Origin: Synergistes sp.
GTDB taxonomy: Bacteria; Synergistota; Synergistia; Synergistales; Synergistaceae
DNA length: 47,359 nucleotides
Direction of reading: 5' to 3'
Assembly: GCA_017537925.1 (NCBI GenBank)
Contig: JAFYJW010000058.1
Span: 1 to 47,359, forward strand
Shown: positions 8,255-16,152 of the stretch, piece after piece
Layout: every line of letters begins with the position of its first letter
Position numbering within the stretch: position 1 is the stretch's first letter
Program-made: the position numbers and the translations under genes
Notes under the pieces: generated by a model
Told to the model about the DNA's origin: nothing
The model's database searches: none
Seen by the model: the letters and a program-made list of their open reading frames with translations, nothing else

Positions 8255-8301
8255 AAAGGGCATGGGGGAAGAAGGCGGTTTTCTTCCCCTGTGCCCTTTT
8301 T
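8255..8301 (+). terminator. terminator after the symporter gene
   Basis: A long stem, AAAGGGCA/TGCCCTTT plus GGGGAAGAA/TTCTTCCCC separated by a 2-nt internal loop, is followed by TTTTT. It lies between convergent genes. Confidence 0.9.
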
Positions 8302-8337
8302 ATTATTTCGGCGGAAGCAGGGCGCGCGTGCCCGCTG

Positions 8338-8724
8338 TTATTTTTGCTGTTTACGGCGTTTACTGCGCTTTGCGAGGAATTCTTTTATCTTTTTAAAAGT
8401 TTCCTCGCTTATTATGTGTTCTATGCGGCAGGCGTCCGCTTCGGCGGTTTCTTCGTCCACGCCGGCAGTTTCATGCAGGAACTTCGTGATCAGGATGTGG
8501 CGCTCGTAAATGGCGTCCGCGCATGTCTTCCCCGCGGCGGTCAGCCGCAGTTCCCCGTTCATTTCCATAGTTAAAAGCCCGCTGTTCTTCAATATGCCGA
8601 TGGCGCGGCAGACGCTCGGTTTGCTGACGGAGAGTTCCCTCGCAATATCAACGGAGCGCACGCTTCCGTTCCTGTTCTGAAGTATAAGTATCGTTTCGAG
8701 ATAGTTTTCACCGGATTCCTGCAT
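8338..8724 (-). CDS. DtxR/MntR-family metal-dependent transcriptional regulator
   Basis: A 128-residue repressor with an N-terminal winged helix-turn-helix (VDIARELSVSKPSVCRAIGILKNSGLL, about residues 26-52) and a helical metal-binding and dimerisation domain. Conserved ligands seen are the His of ERHILI and the C-x-x-E-H of ACRIEHIIS. A Cys at the first position of that motif matches iron-sensing DtxR/IdeR, where MntR has Glu. The SH3-like third domain of DtxR is absent, as in MntR. The ATG at 8724 is preferred over 8742 because GGGTGA precedes it and no RBS precedes 8742. The gene stands alone; a TTGTCA near 8780 (minus) may be its -35. Confidence 0.85.
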   Translation of the reverse strand: MQESGENYLETILILQNRNGSVRSVDIARELSVSKPSVCRAIGILKNSGLLTMEMNGELRLTAAGKTCADAIYERHILITKFLHETAGVDEETAEADACRIEHIISEETFKKIKEFLAKRSKRRKQQK

Positions 8725-8908
8725 CGACATCACCCATATCATGTTATTTTGTTATGATCGCAGATCTTACTGACAATTCTATAACATAACGCCCCCCGCG
8801 TATACTTAGGCGCATATTTCAGCCGCTCTTTACACGCTTGCATCTTTTCTGTTCATTCCATATACTTCGTTCATAGCGGTACATCTGCAGCGCCGGGGGT
8901 GCTTTGTT

Positions 8909-11185
8909 ATGCTTGGGGATTATTTTTCCAGAAAGAAGACATCGGTAGACGACATCGTGCGCATGCTTGCCGATATGGGCGGGCGTGCTCCCGTGATAAA
9001 AAAAATTCCTGCGCGGCAGGCGGAATTCGGTGAATTCGGCATGCTTGACGGACGCATCGTAAATGCGCTCAAAAAGCGCGGGATAGAGGCTCTTTATTCG
9101 CATCAGAGCAGGGCGATATCCTGCGCGCTGTCGGGGATCGACTGTGTAATAGCGACTCCGACCGCTTCGGGCAAGACGCTTTGCTACAATTTGCCGGTGC
9201 TGCATGCCGTGCTGCAGGACGCGAATGCGCGCGCGCTTTATCTTTTCCCCACAAAGGCCCTCGCACAGGATCAGCTTGCGGAGTTCGGAGAGCTTTCCGC
9301 ATCTGCCGGAGGAGAGATACACGGATTCGTGTATGACGGGGACACAGATCCTGTAAAGCGCCGCCTTGCGCGCACCGAAGGGCATATCGTCATTACAAAT
9401 CCCGATATGCTTAACTCCGGCATACTTCCGCACCACACCAAATGGTCAGGCTACTTCAGGAACCTTAAATTTGTGGTGGTAGACGAACTGCACACCTACA
9501 GAGGCGTCTTCGGTTCGCACCTTGCCAACCTTTTTGCCCGCCTTGAGAGGATATGTGAATTCTACGGTTCTCACCCGACATTTATATGCTGCTCAGCTAC
9601 GATAGCGAACCCCGAGGAACACGCTAAAGCTTTGACGGGACGAAACGTTGAGCTGATAACGGAAAACGGCGCGCCGGCGTCGGAAAAGGAAGTAATAATA
9701 TACAATCCTCCGCTCATCGACAGGAATACCGGGCTCAGACGCTCTTCGCTTTTTGAGACGGCAAAGATAGCTTCCGCAGCGCTTGCGGGCGGGGTCAGCA
9801 CGATAGTCTTCACGCGCTCTCGCCTGAATGTCGAACTGCTTCTCAGGTCTATACGCGAAAGACTCGAAAAAGGCGGGGAAGACCCTTCCATGATAATGGG
9901 CTACCGCGGCGGCTATCTGCCCAGGGAACGCCGCAGGATAGAGGCGGATCTGCGCAGCGGCGCGCTGCGCGGAGTCGTGAGCACAAACGCTCTTGAACTC
10001 GGCATCGACATAGGTTCCTTAGGGCTTGCCGTTCTGCACGGATATCCCGGAAGCATCGCGTCAGCATGGCAGCAGATAGGGCGTGCCGGCAGGCGCGGCG
10101 CGATATCGGCCGCGGTGATGGTGGCTTCGGCCGATCCTCTGGATCAGTTCCTTGCCCAGAGACCCGACTGGTTCTTCAGGTCTCCCGCGGAGCGGGCCCG
10201 CATAGACCCCTGCAATCCGTATATACAGGTAAGCCACGTCAAGTGTTCGGCCTTTGAGCTTCCTTTTTACGCAGGAGAAACTTTCGGCGGTCAGCAGATC
10301 GACGAGATACTTGATTATCTCGCGGATCACGAGGTGCTTCACCGCGCGTCGGCCGGCGGAGAGGACCGCTACTACTGGCAGGCGGATTCGTACCCTGCGG
10401 CCGATCTTTCGCTGCGCAGCGCTACCGGAGAAAACTACACGATCACTGACATCACGGTGGAAAGCAAGCCGGTCGTGATAGGCACGATGGACCGCCGCTC
10501 CGCACCCACGCTGATATTCCCCGACGCCATTTATCTTCACGGAGGGAAGTCCTACATCGTTCAGTCGCTGGATACCGAAAAGATGCAGTGTTTCATAAAA
10601 GAGATAGCGGCAGACTATTATACGGACGGAGACGCGGCGCTCAGGATCAATATCACGGACGAATTCGAAACGCAGGGTAATTACGGCTGGGGCGAGGTAG
10701 TGGTCACCCTCACTCCAACTATCTTCAAAAAAATAAAGCTTGCGACGCATGAGAACGCCGGCTTCGGGCAGATAAAGCTGCCTGAGGAACAGATGCACAC
10801 GACCGCGTGCTGGATCATGATGCCGGAAGCGCGGCAGGAGGACGCGGAGCTCAAACTGGCAATGGAAGGGCTTGAGAATCTGATACGCAATACGGCCCCT
10901 CTCTTTCTGATGTGCGACCGTTCTGACATCCTTGTTACGAGCCGCCTGAAGGATCCGCAGCTCAAGCGCGCCGTCCTTTACATAATCGACAATATCCCGG
11001 GCGGCATAGGGCTTGCCGAAGGAGCGTTCGAAGTCAAGAGCGAGCTCGTTAAGACCGCCGTGGACGTTATGGACTCATGCAGCTGCAAAAACGGATGCCC
11101 CGGCTGCATAGGGACTCCCGCAGCGGATTTTGAGATCAAGAAAGCCGTCAGAAAGCTGGCGGATCAGATAATCAGCGGGATGTAA
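8909..11185 (+). CDS. MrfA/YprA-like DEAD/DEAH-box helicase with C-terminal DUF1998 domain
   Basis: A 758-residue superfamily 2 helicase of the Hrq1-like group. Walker A is ATPTASGKT (near residue 80), motif II is DELH (about 193), motif III is CSATIANPEEH, and motif VI is QIGRAGRRG. The C-terminal domain ends in a CxCxxxCxxC zinc cluster (SCSCKNGCPGC, about 723-733), the hallmark of the DUF1998/MZB domain. The Bacillus subtilis homologue MrfA acts in mitomycin-lesion repair with the nuclease MrfB; no MrfB-like gene lies nearby. ATG 8909 follows GGGGGTG at about 8893-8899. It appears monocistronic. Confidence 0.9.
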   Translation: MLGDYFSRKKTSVDDIVRMLADMGGRAPVIKKIPARQAEFGEFGMLDGRIVNALKKRGIEALYSHQSRAISCALSGIDCVIATPTASGKTLCYNLPVLHAVLQDANARALYLFPTKALAQDQLAEFGELSASAGGEIHGFVYDGDTDPVKRRLARTEGHIVITNPDMLNSGILPHHTKWSGYFRNLKFVVVDELHTYRGVFGSHLANLFARLERICEFYGSHPTFICCSATIANPEEHAKALTGRNVELITENGAPASEKEVIIYNPPLIDRNTGLRRSSLFETAKIASAALAGGVSTIVFTRSRLNVELLLRSIRERLEKGGEDPSMIMGYRGGYLPRERRRIEADLRSGALRGVVSTNALELGIDIGSLGLAVLHGYPGSIASAWQQIGRAGRRGAISAAVMVASADPLDQFLAQRPDWFFRSPAERARIDPCNPYIQVSHVKCSAFELPFYAGETFGGQQIDEILDYLADHEVLHRASAGGEDRYYWQADSYPAADLSLRSATGENYTITDITVESKPVVIGTMDRRSAPTLIFPDAIYLHGGKSYIVQSLDTEKMQCFIKEIAADYYTDGDAALRINITDEFETQGNYGWGEVVVTLTPTIFKKIKLATHENAGFGQIKLPEEQMHTTACWIMMPEARQEDAELKLAMEGLENLIRNTAPLFLMCDRSDILVTSRLKDPQLKRAVLYIIDNIPGGIGLAEGAFEVKSELVKTAVDVMDSCSCKNGCPGCIGTPAADFEIKKAVRKLADQIISGM

Positions 11186-11276
11186 GTCTCAGGCCGCGGA
11201 GGGGATCTCGGTGAAAGTCGTCTGACAAGCGGCAGGTCTTGTGATCTGTTCTGCCGCGGAAGGGACATAATACAGC

Positions 11277-11307
11277 AAAAAATCCGGCCCAAAAAAATTC
11301 AAGCCGG
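11277..11307 (-). terminator. terminator of the amidohydrolase operon
   Basis: On the minus strand CCGGC (11307-11303) pairs with GCCGG (11288-11284), loop 14 nt, then six T (plus A 11277-11282). It ends the operon 13652-11348. Confidence 0.65.
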
Positions 11308-11347
11308 GCAGATGCAGGCATGTATCCGAAGGAAAAGAGCGCCGCAG

Positions 11348-12142
11348 TTACAGCCCAAGCAGCCTTGCCGCGTTTTCTCCCAATATCAGTTCTTTTTCTT
11401 CATCGGATATCCCGAGGCTGTCGATAAGTTCGAGTTCCATCTGCGGAAGGTGCCACGGGTAATCGCTGCCGAAAAGGATTCTGTCGGCCCCGTGCCGTCT
11501 TATTATGCTGCGGAACATTTCCCTGTCCAGCCACGGATCCGCTGTGAAGGCCGTATCAAAATAAAGGCCGGCTTTTCCTGCAAGAGTTTCATATATTTCG
11601 CGTGCCAGATGCAGGCCTCCGAGATGGGCCGCCACGACCTTCAGCCCCGGGAAATTTTCCAGTATCCTAAGAAGCATCTGCGGGCTTGTCCTCATCTCGT
11701 TCGGATATGAAGGATCCCATCCCGAGTGGAATACGACGACTAAATTGAGCGCACGCGCCAGGTCGTATACCGGGAAGATCCTCTCATCGTCGGCGTCGCA
11801 GCGCTGAAGCGGCGGATGGAGCTTCATGCCTTTCAGCTCTTCGTCCGATATTTTCCACACATATTCAAGAGCGCTCACAGAGAACGGCAGGACGGATCCG
11901 AAAGCAATGAGCCTTTCGGAATCTGTCTGTTTCGCGAATCTGAGTATGTTTTCGTGCTGGCTCTCCTTTGTCGCGACGTTCAGCACTACGCTCTTGTCCA
12001 CGCCCGCTCTGTCCATGTTTTGAATCAGAGCGGAAGCCTTTGCCGGAGCGTGATATTCCACACAGGCGTCTGCCGAGAGCTTTTCCATTACGGCGTCTGC
12101 TATCCTATCGGGGAATATGTGGGTATGAAAATCAATGATCAT
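11348..12142 (-). CDS. amidohydrolase-2 family metal-dependent hydrolase (TIM barrel)
   Basis: A 264-residue amidohydrolase of the ACMSD/uronate-isomerase-like group. The metal and catalytic residues are all present in the usual order: HTH in IDFHTHIFP at the N-terminus, KLHPPLQ in the middle, HSGWDP, AAHLGGLH and FGSDYPW near residue 225. The substrate is unknown; family members hydrolyse or decarboxylate ring or carboxylate compounds. The start ATG directly follows the TGA stop of the small membrane-protein gene, so this is the last gene of a three-gene operon. It contrasts with the metal-site-less amidohydrolase-fold protein two genes upstream. Confidence 0.85.
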   Translation of the reverse strand: MIIDFHTHIFPDRIADAVMEKLSADACVEYHAPAKASALIQNMDRAGVDKSVVLNVATKESQHENILRFAKQTDSERLIAFGSVLPFSVSALEYVWKISDEELKGMKLHPPLQRCDADDERIFPVYDLARALNLVVVFHSGWDPSYPNEMRTSPQMLLRILENFPGLKVVAAHLGGLHLAREIYETLAGKAGLYFDTAFTADPWLDREMFRSIIRRHGADRILFGSDYPWHLPQMELELIDSLGISDEEKELILGENAARLLGL

Positions 12143-12400
12143 TCAGTCTGAGTCTCTTTCCTCATCTTCACCGCGCGAGCTGTTTTCTTCGCTGCGTTTC
12201 TGCTCTTCTTCTATCTCTTCGATGTAGCGCCGCCATATTTTAAGAGCCAGGAACGCGCATACCGTGCCGCATATAAGTCCCGCCGCCGTGTGCAGCGGCT
12301 TCGGCACTCCGAGCGCATAGCTTCCGAGCCCCCCGAGAGCGTAGCCGTAGCATATTATAGTTGCAAACGACAAAAAAAGTACTGCAAGACGTTTAGTCAT
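12143..12400 (-). CDS. small membrane protein with acidic C-terminal tail
   Basis: An 85-residue protein not recognised as a named family. Two hydrophobic segments (LAVLFLSFATIICYGYALGG and LHTAAGLICGTVCAFLAL) are followed by a basic IWRRY and a highly charged tail rich in Glu, Asp and Ser. ATG 12400 (MTKRL) is chosen over upstream codons because it overlaps the upstream stop as ATGACTAA and has AGAGG 9-10 nt before it. The hairpin topology resembles AtpI-like two-helix proteins, but no specific residues support that. Its place between two amidohydrolase-fold genes is the only functional clue. Confidence 0.65.
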   Translation of the reverse strand: MTKRLAVLFLSFATIICYGYALGGLGSYALGVPKPLHTAAGLICGTVCAFLALKIWRRYIEEIEEEQKRSEENSSRGEDEERDSD

Positions 12401-13652
12401 TACTGTCGTCCTCTCTTCCGGCATCTCTTTTCACAAATCTGCCGCGCGGTGTGCTGTCTGTCATAACGCCGTTTGCGATCAGGTGATGCCCGCGCAGCCA
12501 TACGTCTGTCACAAGCCCGTTTAGTTCCATTCCCTGATATGGGGTATAACCGGATCTCTGATGCAGTTTTTCCGCTGAAATGACGGTCTTTGCAGACGGA
12601 TCGACAAGAATGACGTCGGCGTCCATGCCGGCCGAGATTCTTCCCTTGCGGCCGAAACCCGCTATCGCAGCCGGCGTCCCGGCCGTCACTGCAGCAAAGC
12701 GTTCGGGAGTTATCCTGTTTTTCATAACGCCTTCCGAAAAAAGCAGCGCGAGGCGGGTCTCGATACCCGGCATCCCCGCGAAAGACGCGAAAATATTTTC
12801 CCCGGAAGATATTTTATCGGCGCGGGAAAGCGCGTGATGATCGGAGCTTACGCAGTCTAAATCTCCCTGTGCCAGCGCGCGCCATAAGCGTTCGCAGTCC
12901 CGCTGTGTGCGCAGCGGAGGGTTTACGGTGAAGAGCGATGCGTCCGCGCCGTGATAAAGATCTTCGGTAAGAATAAGGTAATGCGGGCATGTACCCGCAT
13001 ATACAGTCTGCCCGCTTCGCCGCGCAGAGATGATCTCGTCCATCGCTTCCGCCGACGATACTCCGGATATATAGACCGCGGCTCCCGCGGCCCGCGCTAT
13101 AGTGAGCATACGGTGCACGGCTTCAGCTTCGGCATATGCGGGTCTGACCGCCGGCCACACTGAAGGCCTGCTCTTTTGCTGTTTTTGCATCATGCCGGCA
13201 AGTCCGGCAGTCACCGTGCTGTTCTCACAGCGGCAGATAAGCGGCGCTCCTCTTTCGGCCGCTTTTGCCGCGAGCGAAAAAATGTCGCAGTCGTCCACAC
13301 AGCCGGAGTCTGCCCTCTCGAACGGCATATACAGCCCAAGATCGGTATAGCCTGCTGTCATTTCCCGCTCACAGGCACTTCCGGACTCGTCGGCGCAGAC
13401 CGCGCAGACTGCGGTAGTGCCGCCGAAAAGGGCGGCTGCCGAGTCATTGTCTCCCGAACTGTACGCATCTGCGCTGACATTCAGGTCTATACCGCCGGGG
13501 AAAAGGTATTTCCCGGCCGCGTCCAGCACGTCGGTCCCTGACGCGTAGACGGCGCTGCCTGCCGCGGCTATACTTTCGCCCTCGATCAGCACGTCCCCGC
13601 GAAACGAGCGTCCGCTGCCTGTTATGATCGCGTTTTTTATGACCAGCGCCAT
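12393..13652 (-). CDS. dihydropyrimidinase/hydantoinase-fold protein lacking most metal ligands (probably non-catalytic)
   Basis: A 419-residue member of the cyclic amidohydrolase superfamily. Fold landmarks are clear: AAGKYLFPGGID (residues 46-56), FGGTT, TCPHYLILTEDLYHG (221-235), PPLRTQRDCERLW and a C-terminal GMDADVILVDPSAKTVISAEKLHQ region. Catalytic ligands are mostly gone. The HxH after PGGID is N58/S60, the carboxylated Lys region reads LGLYMPFE with no Lys, the His of VHAEN is R141, and the His of VHVSS is G197. Only D271 (SSDHH) remains. The segment between GGTT and the Lys strand is also about 40 residues short. It may be a regulatory or scaffold paralogue, as CRMPs and pseudo-dihydroorotases are. 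ATG 13652 has GGAG about 10 nt upstream. Confidence 0.8.
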   Translation of the reverse strand: MALVIKNAIITGSGRSFRGDVLIEGESIAAAGSAVYASGTDVLDAAGKYLFPGGIDLNVSADAYSSGDNDSAAALFGGTTAVCAVCADESGSACEREMTAGYTDLGLYMPFERADSGCVDDCDIFSLAAKAAERGAPLICRCENSTVTAGLAGMMQKQQKSRPSVWPAVRPAYAEAEAVHRMLTIARAAGAAVYISGVSSAEAMDEIISARRSGQTVYAGTCPHYLILTEDLYHGADASLFTVNPPLRTQRDCERLWRALAQGDLDCVSSDHHALSRADKISSGENIFASFAGMPGIETRLALLFSEGVMKNRITPERFAAVTAGTPAAIAGFGRKGRISAGMDADVILVDPSAKTVISAEKLHQRSGYTPYQGMELNGLVTDVWLRGHHLIANGVMTDSTPRGRFVKRDAGREDDSND

Positions 13653-13929
13653 CTTTGTTGTTCTCCAATCTCCGGGATGTCCCGGCACAGCAAAAAAAGT
13701 ATCCGGACAAGGACGGTACGTCAGGCGAATTCCCCATCAGCCCGGCAGAGGCGGAGTGTCTGTCCATACAGCAGCACCGCACCGATAATCTTATAATAAA
13801 GCAGCTGCAATTACAAATGACTTTACCTCCCTGTCATCTCAAATGCGGGCGGCGGGGTGCTTTTTTTTGAAACGACTGTTATAATTTTAAAAGGCATAAA
13901 AGTGTCTGTATTGTCTTTGGAGTAGGTAT

Positions 13930-15318
13930 ATGAGAGATAAGGATAAAACTATTTGGCTGAAAAAATTAATAATATTTTTCGTCAGGTACTTGAACATAAT
14001 CCTTGTGACAGTATCCGCCGGCTTCGTGTGGAACAACTATTACAACGACTACCTGGGGAAACCGTTCCATGCAAGGGGCAATCAGGACTGGCTCCTTCTC
14101 TTCCTGTATATTGTGTTTTTCCACATCTTCAACAGGCTGTACAGCGGATACCGCATAGGCAGCCAGCGGCTCACCGATATAGTCTATTCGAACTGGCTCT
14201 CCGTCTGTATATCAAACATACTGATATTTATCGTACTTGTACTGGTAACTGACGCGAATAAAGGCGTCTCACTTATCTTCTATCTGAATTTTTCAGAGAT
14301 GATCATCCTGATCACATGGGCGTACGCGGCCAATAAGCTGTATTTCCGCCTCTTTCCTCCGCGCAGTGTGATCTGCTTTTACGGCGGTAGCTTCCCGTCG
14401 CATGTGCTGACAAAGATCCGTGAAAGGCCGGAAAAGTTCGAACTCACGGAGATGCATCCGTATGACGCCGCCGAAAATATCGGCGATATGCTGGATAAGG
14501 TCGACGGAGTGATACTCTATAACCTTTCTGAGGGAGATTCCGCCAGGATAATGACGCTGTGCCTTAAAAAGAAGCTCAGGTATTATCTTGTGCCCACAGT
14601 CGGCGATATCCTCCTGAAGACATCGGAAACGACCTACCTCTTCGACACGCCGCTCTACGTCGCTAAGAACGAAGGGCTGCGCCCGGAACAGATCATAATG
14701 AAGCGCGTTATGGACATAGTTATCTCCGTGACGGCGATACTGATCTTTATGCCGGTCATGCTCGTCATAGCTGTTTTAATAAAGCTGGAAGACTGGGGAC
14801 CGGTGCTGTACAAGCAGAAACGCTGCACGCAGAACGACAGGATATTCACGATATATAAATTCCGCAGCATGATAGTTTCCGCCGAGGGGAAGAACGGAGC
14901 ACAGCTGTCTGTTGCAGGCGATCCGCGGGTGACCGGCGTCGGCGCCTTCCTGAGGAGATTCAGGCTCGACGAACTGCCGCAGCTTTTCAACATACTGGCC
15001 GGCGACATGTCGTTTGTCGGTCCGAGGCCCGAGCGCCCCGAGCTTGTCGCCGATTATATAAAAAAGGTCCCGGAGTTTGCTCTGCGCACAAGAGTAAAAA
15101 GCGGCCTGACCGGCTATGCGCAGGTGATGGGACGCTATGACACCTCACCCGAAGAAAAATTAAAGCTCGATCTTATCTATATACAGACATATTCTGTGCT
15201 CCTTGATATCAAAATAATCCTTATGACTATAAAAATAGTTCTGTTCAACCTGAATGAGAGAAGAGGCAAGGCCGGCGCGGAGCAGGTCCATGAAGAGGCC
15301 GTAAGGCATTTCCCGTAA
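13930..15318 (+). CDS. polyprenyl-phosphate sugar phosphotransferase (exopolysaccharide/O-antigen initiating enzyme)
   Basis: Transfers a sugar-1-phosphate from a nucleotide sugar to undecaprenyl phosphate at the inner membrane, the first step of surface polysaccharide synthesis. The 462-residue protein has about four N-terminal membrane helices (residues 10-135), a CoA-binding-like middle domain and the C-terminal bacterial sugar transferase domain (from about 255). That domain has the re-entrant helix MDIVISVTAILIFMPVMLVI, KFRSM, DELPQLFNILAGDMSFVGPRPE and GLTGYAQVMGRYDTSPEEKL. A TATAAT (13878-13883 region) may be its -10. The 277-bp gap upstream (13653-13929) holds divergent AT-rich promoter-like sequence but no gene. 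Sugar specificity is not visible. Confidence 0.92.
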   Translation: MRDKDKTIWLKKLIIFFVRYLNIILVTVSAGFVWNNYYNDYLGKPFHARGNQDWLLLFLYIVFFHIFNRLYSGYRIGSQRLTDIVYSNWLSVCISNILIFIVLVLVTDANKGVSLIFYLNFSEMIILITWAYAANKLYFRLFPPRSVICFYGGSFPSHVLTKIRERPEKFELTEMHPYDAAENIGDMLDKVDGVILYNLSEGDSARIMTLCLKKKLRYYLVPTVGDILLKTSETTYLFDTPLYVAKNEGLRPEQIIMKRVMDIVISVTAILIFMPVMLVIAVLIKLEDWGPVLYKQKRCTQNDRIFTIYKFRSMIVSAEGKNGAQLSVAGDPRVTGVGAFLRRFRLDELPQLFNILAGDMSFVGPRPERPELVADYIKKVPEFALRTRVKSGLTGYAQVMGRYDTSPEEKLKLDLIYIQTYSVLLDIKIILMTIKIVLFNLNERRGKAGAEQVHEEAVRHFP

Positions 15319-15363
15319 CGGTGCAGTGTTGCGGTTATTTATTCTTGTGATATCATAAATTGT

Positions 15364-15387
15364 TCGTATCCTCTATCGCGGATACGA
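15364..15387. promoter_or_regulatory. inverted repeat upstream of the GntR gene, candidate operator
   Basis: A perfect 8-bp inverted repeat, TCGTATCC and GGATACGA, with an 8-bp spacer, about 80-100 bp before the GntR start. FadR-type GntR dimers often bind such palindromes near their own gene, but no known consensus is matched. Confidence 0.4.
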
Positions 15388-15414
15388 TCCTGCTTTTGCG
15401 GGGAATCAGATTTA

Positions 15415-15432
15415 CGGCCGGCGCGCCGGCCG
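15415..15432. repeat. perfect 18-bp GC palindrome in the GntR 5' region
   Basis: CGGCCGGCG joined to its exact reverse complement with no spacer, 36 bp before the GntR start codon. It could form a cruciform or a roadblock site. It has no T tract and is not a terminator. Confidence 0.6.
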
Positions 15433-15467
15433 CTGCGGCAAAGCGATATTTAGGGGGATTTCTGGTA

Positions 15468-16133
15468 ATGATGCAGCATCCAAGATTGTACAGCACATCT
15501 TCGGATTACGTTTATTTCGGCCTGCGCGACAGGATCGCGAATAAAGAACTTAAACCGAAACAGAGGCTGCTTGAAGTAAAGATAGCCTCTGAGATGGGCG
15601 TGAGCAGGACTCCGGTACGCGAGGCGCTGCGCCGGCTTGCGAATGAGGGACTGGTAAAGATAGTCCCCAACAGCGGCGCCAGGGTCGCGTCGCCTTCGCA
15701 GGAGGAGTTGGAAAGCGCCTACAGCGTGCGCGAGTACCTGGAAAATCTCAGCGTGGAGCTTGCATGCGCCAACGGGCTTGACAAACGGGCGGTAGAAGAT
15801 ATCGAAAACGCACTTGCCGCAGAGGAAAACGCCTGCGGCAGCGGTGATATCGACGCGTTTATTGAAGCCGACAGCGCATTTCACAGAATCATTGCTGAAT
15901 CAGGCAGGAACCGGGTCCTCTGTGAACATATAGACAGCATAATGAAACGTACGCACGTATTTGTCTTTTTCAGCGGCTGTTTTGAGGAAGAAAGAAAATC
16001 GTGCGTTGCGGAGCACCGCGCGATACTCCGCGCGATAGCAAAGCGCGACAGAGAAAGTGCGCAGAAGAAAATGAAAGAACATCTGGCGCATTCATACAAG
16101 AGCCTGGCGGCAGCGGAGGAAAAGGACGCCTGA
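15468..16133 (+). CDS. GntR-family transcriptional regulator, FadR/FCD subfamily
   Basis: A 221-residue regulator. The N-terminal winged helix carries ASEMGVSRTPVREALRRLANEGLVKIVPNSGARVA (about residues 38-75), the standard GntR recognition pattern. The C-terminal all-helical FCD domain keeps the metal/ligand pocket residues: D/H in ADSAFHRI, H in AEHRAIL and H in KEHLAHS. The effector is unknown; FCD proteins usually sense organic acids. The ATG at 15468 is chosen for TAGGGGG (15451-15457) 10 nt upstream. An upstream in-frame codon at 15360 would add 36 residues with no conserved pattern. It ends 20 nt before the DegT aminotransferase gene, which it may co-regulate. Confidence 0.88.
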   Translation: MMQHPRLYSTSSDYVYFGLRDRIANKELKPKQRLLEVKIASEMGVSRTPVREALRRLANEGLVKIVPNSGARVASPSQEELESAYSVREYLENLSVELACANGLDKRAVEDIENALAAEENACGSGDIDAFIEADSAFHRIIAESGRNRVLCEHIDSIMKRTHVFVFFSGCFEEERKSCVAEHRAILRAIAKRDRESAQKKMKEHLAHSYKSLAAAEEKDA

Positions 16134-16152
16134 AACGAGGAGATGTTTAACT

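Noticed and set aside
10061-10798. A 245-codon open frame opposite the MrfA-like helicase
   Set aside because: Antisense shadow with Arg/His/Val-rich random-like sequence and no conserved motif.
15360-15467. 36-residue N-terminal extension of the GntR protein
   Set aside because: The extension covers the palindromes and has no RBS; a strong RBS precedes the ATG at 15468.
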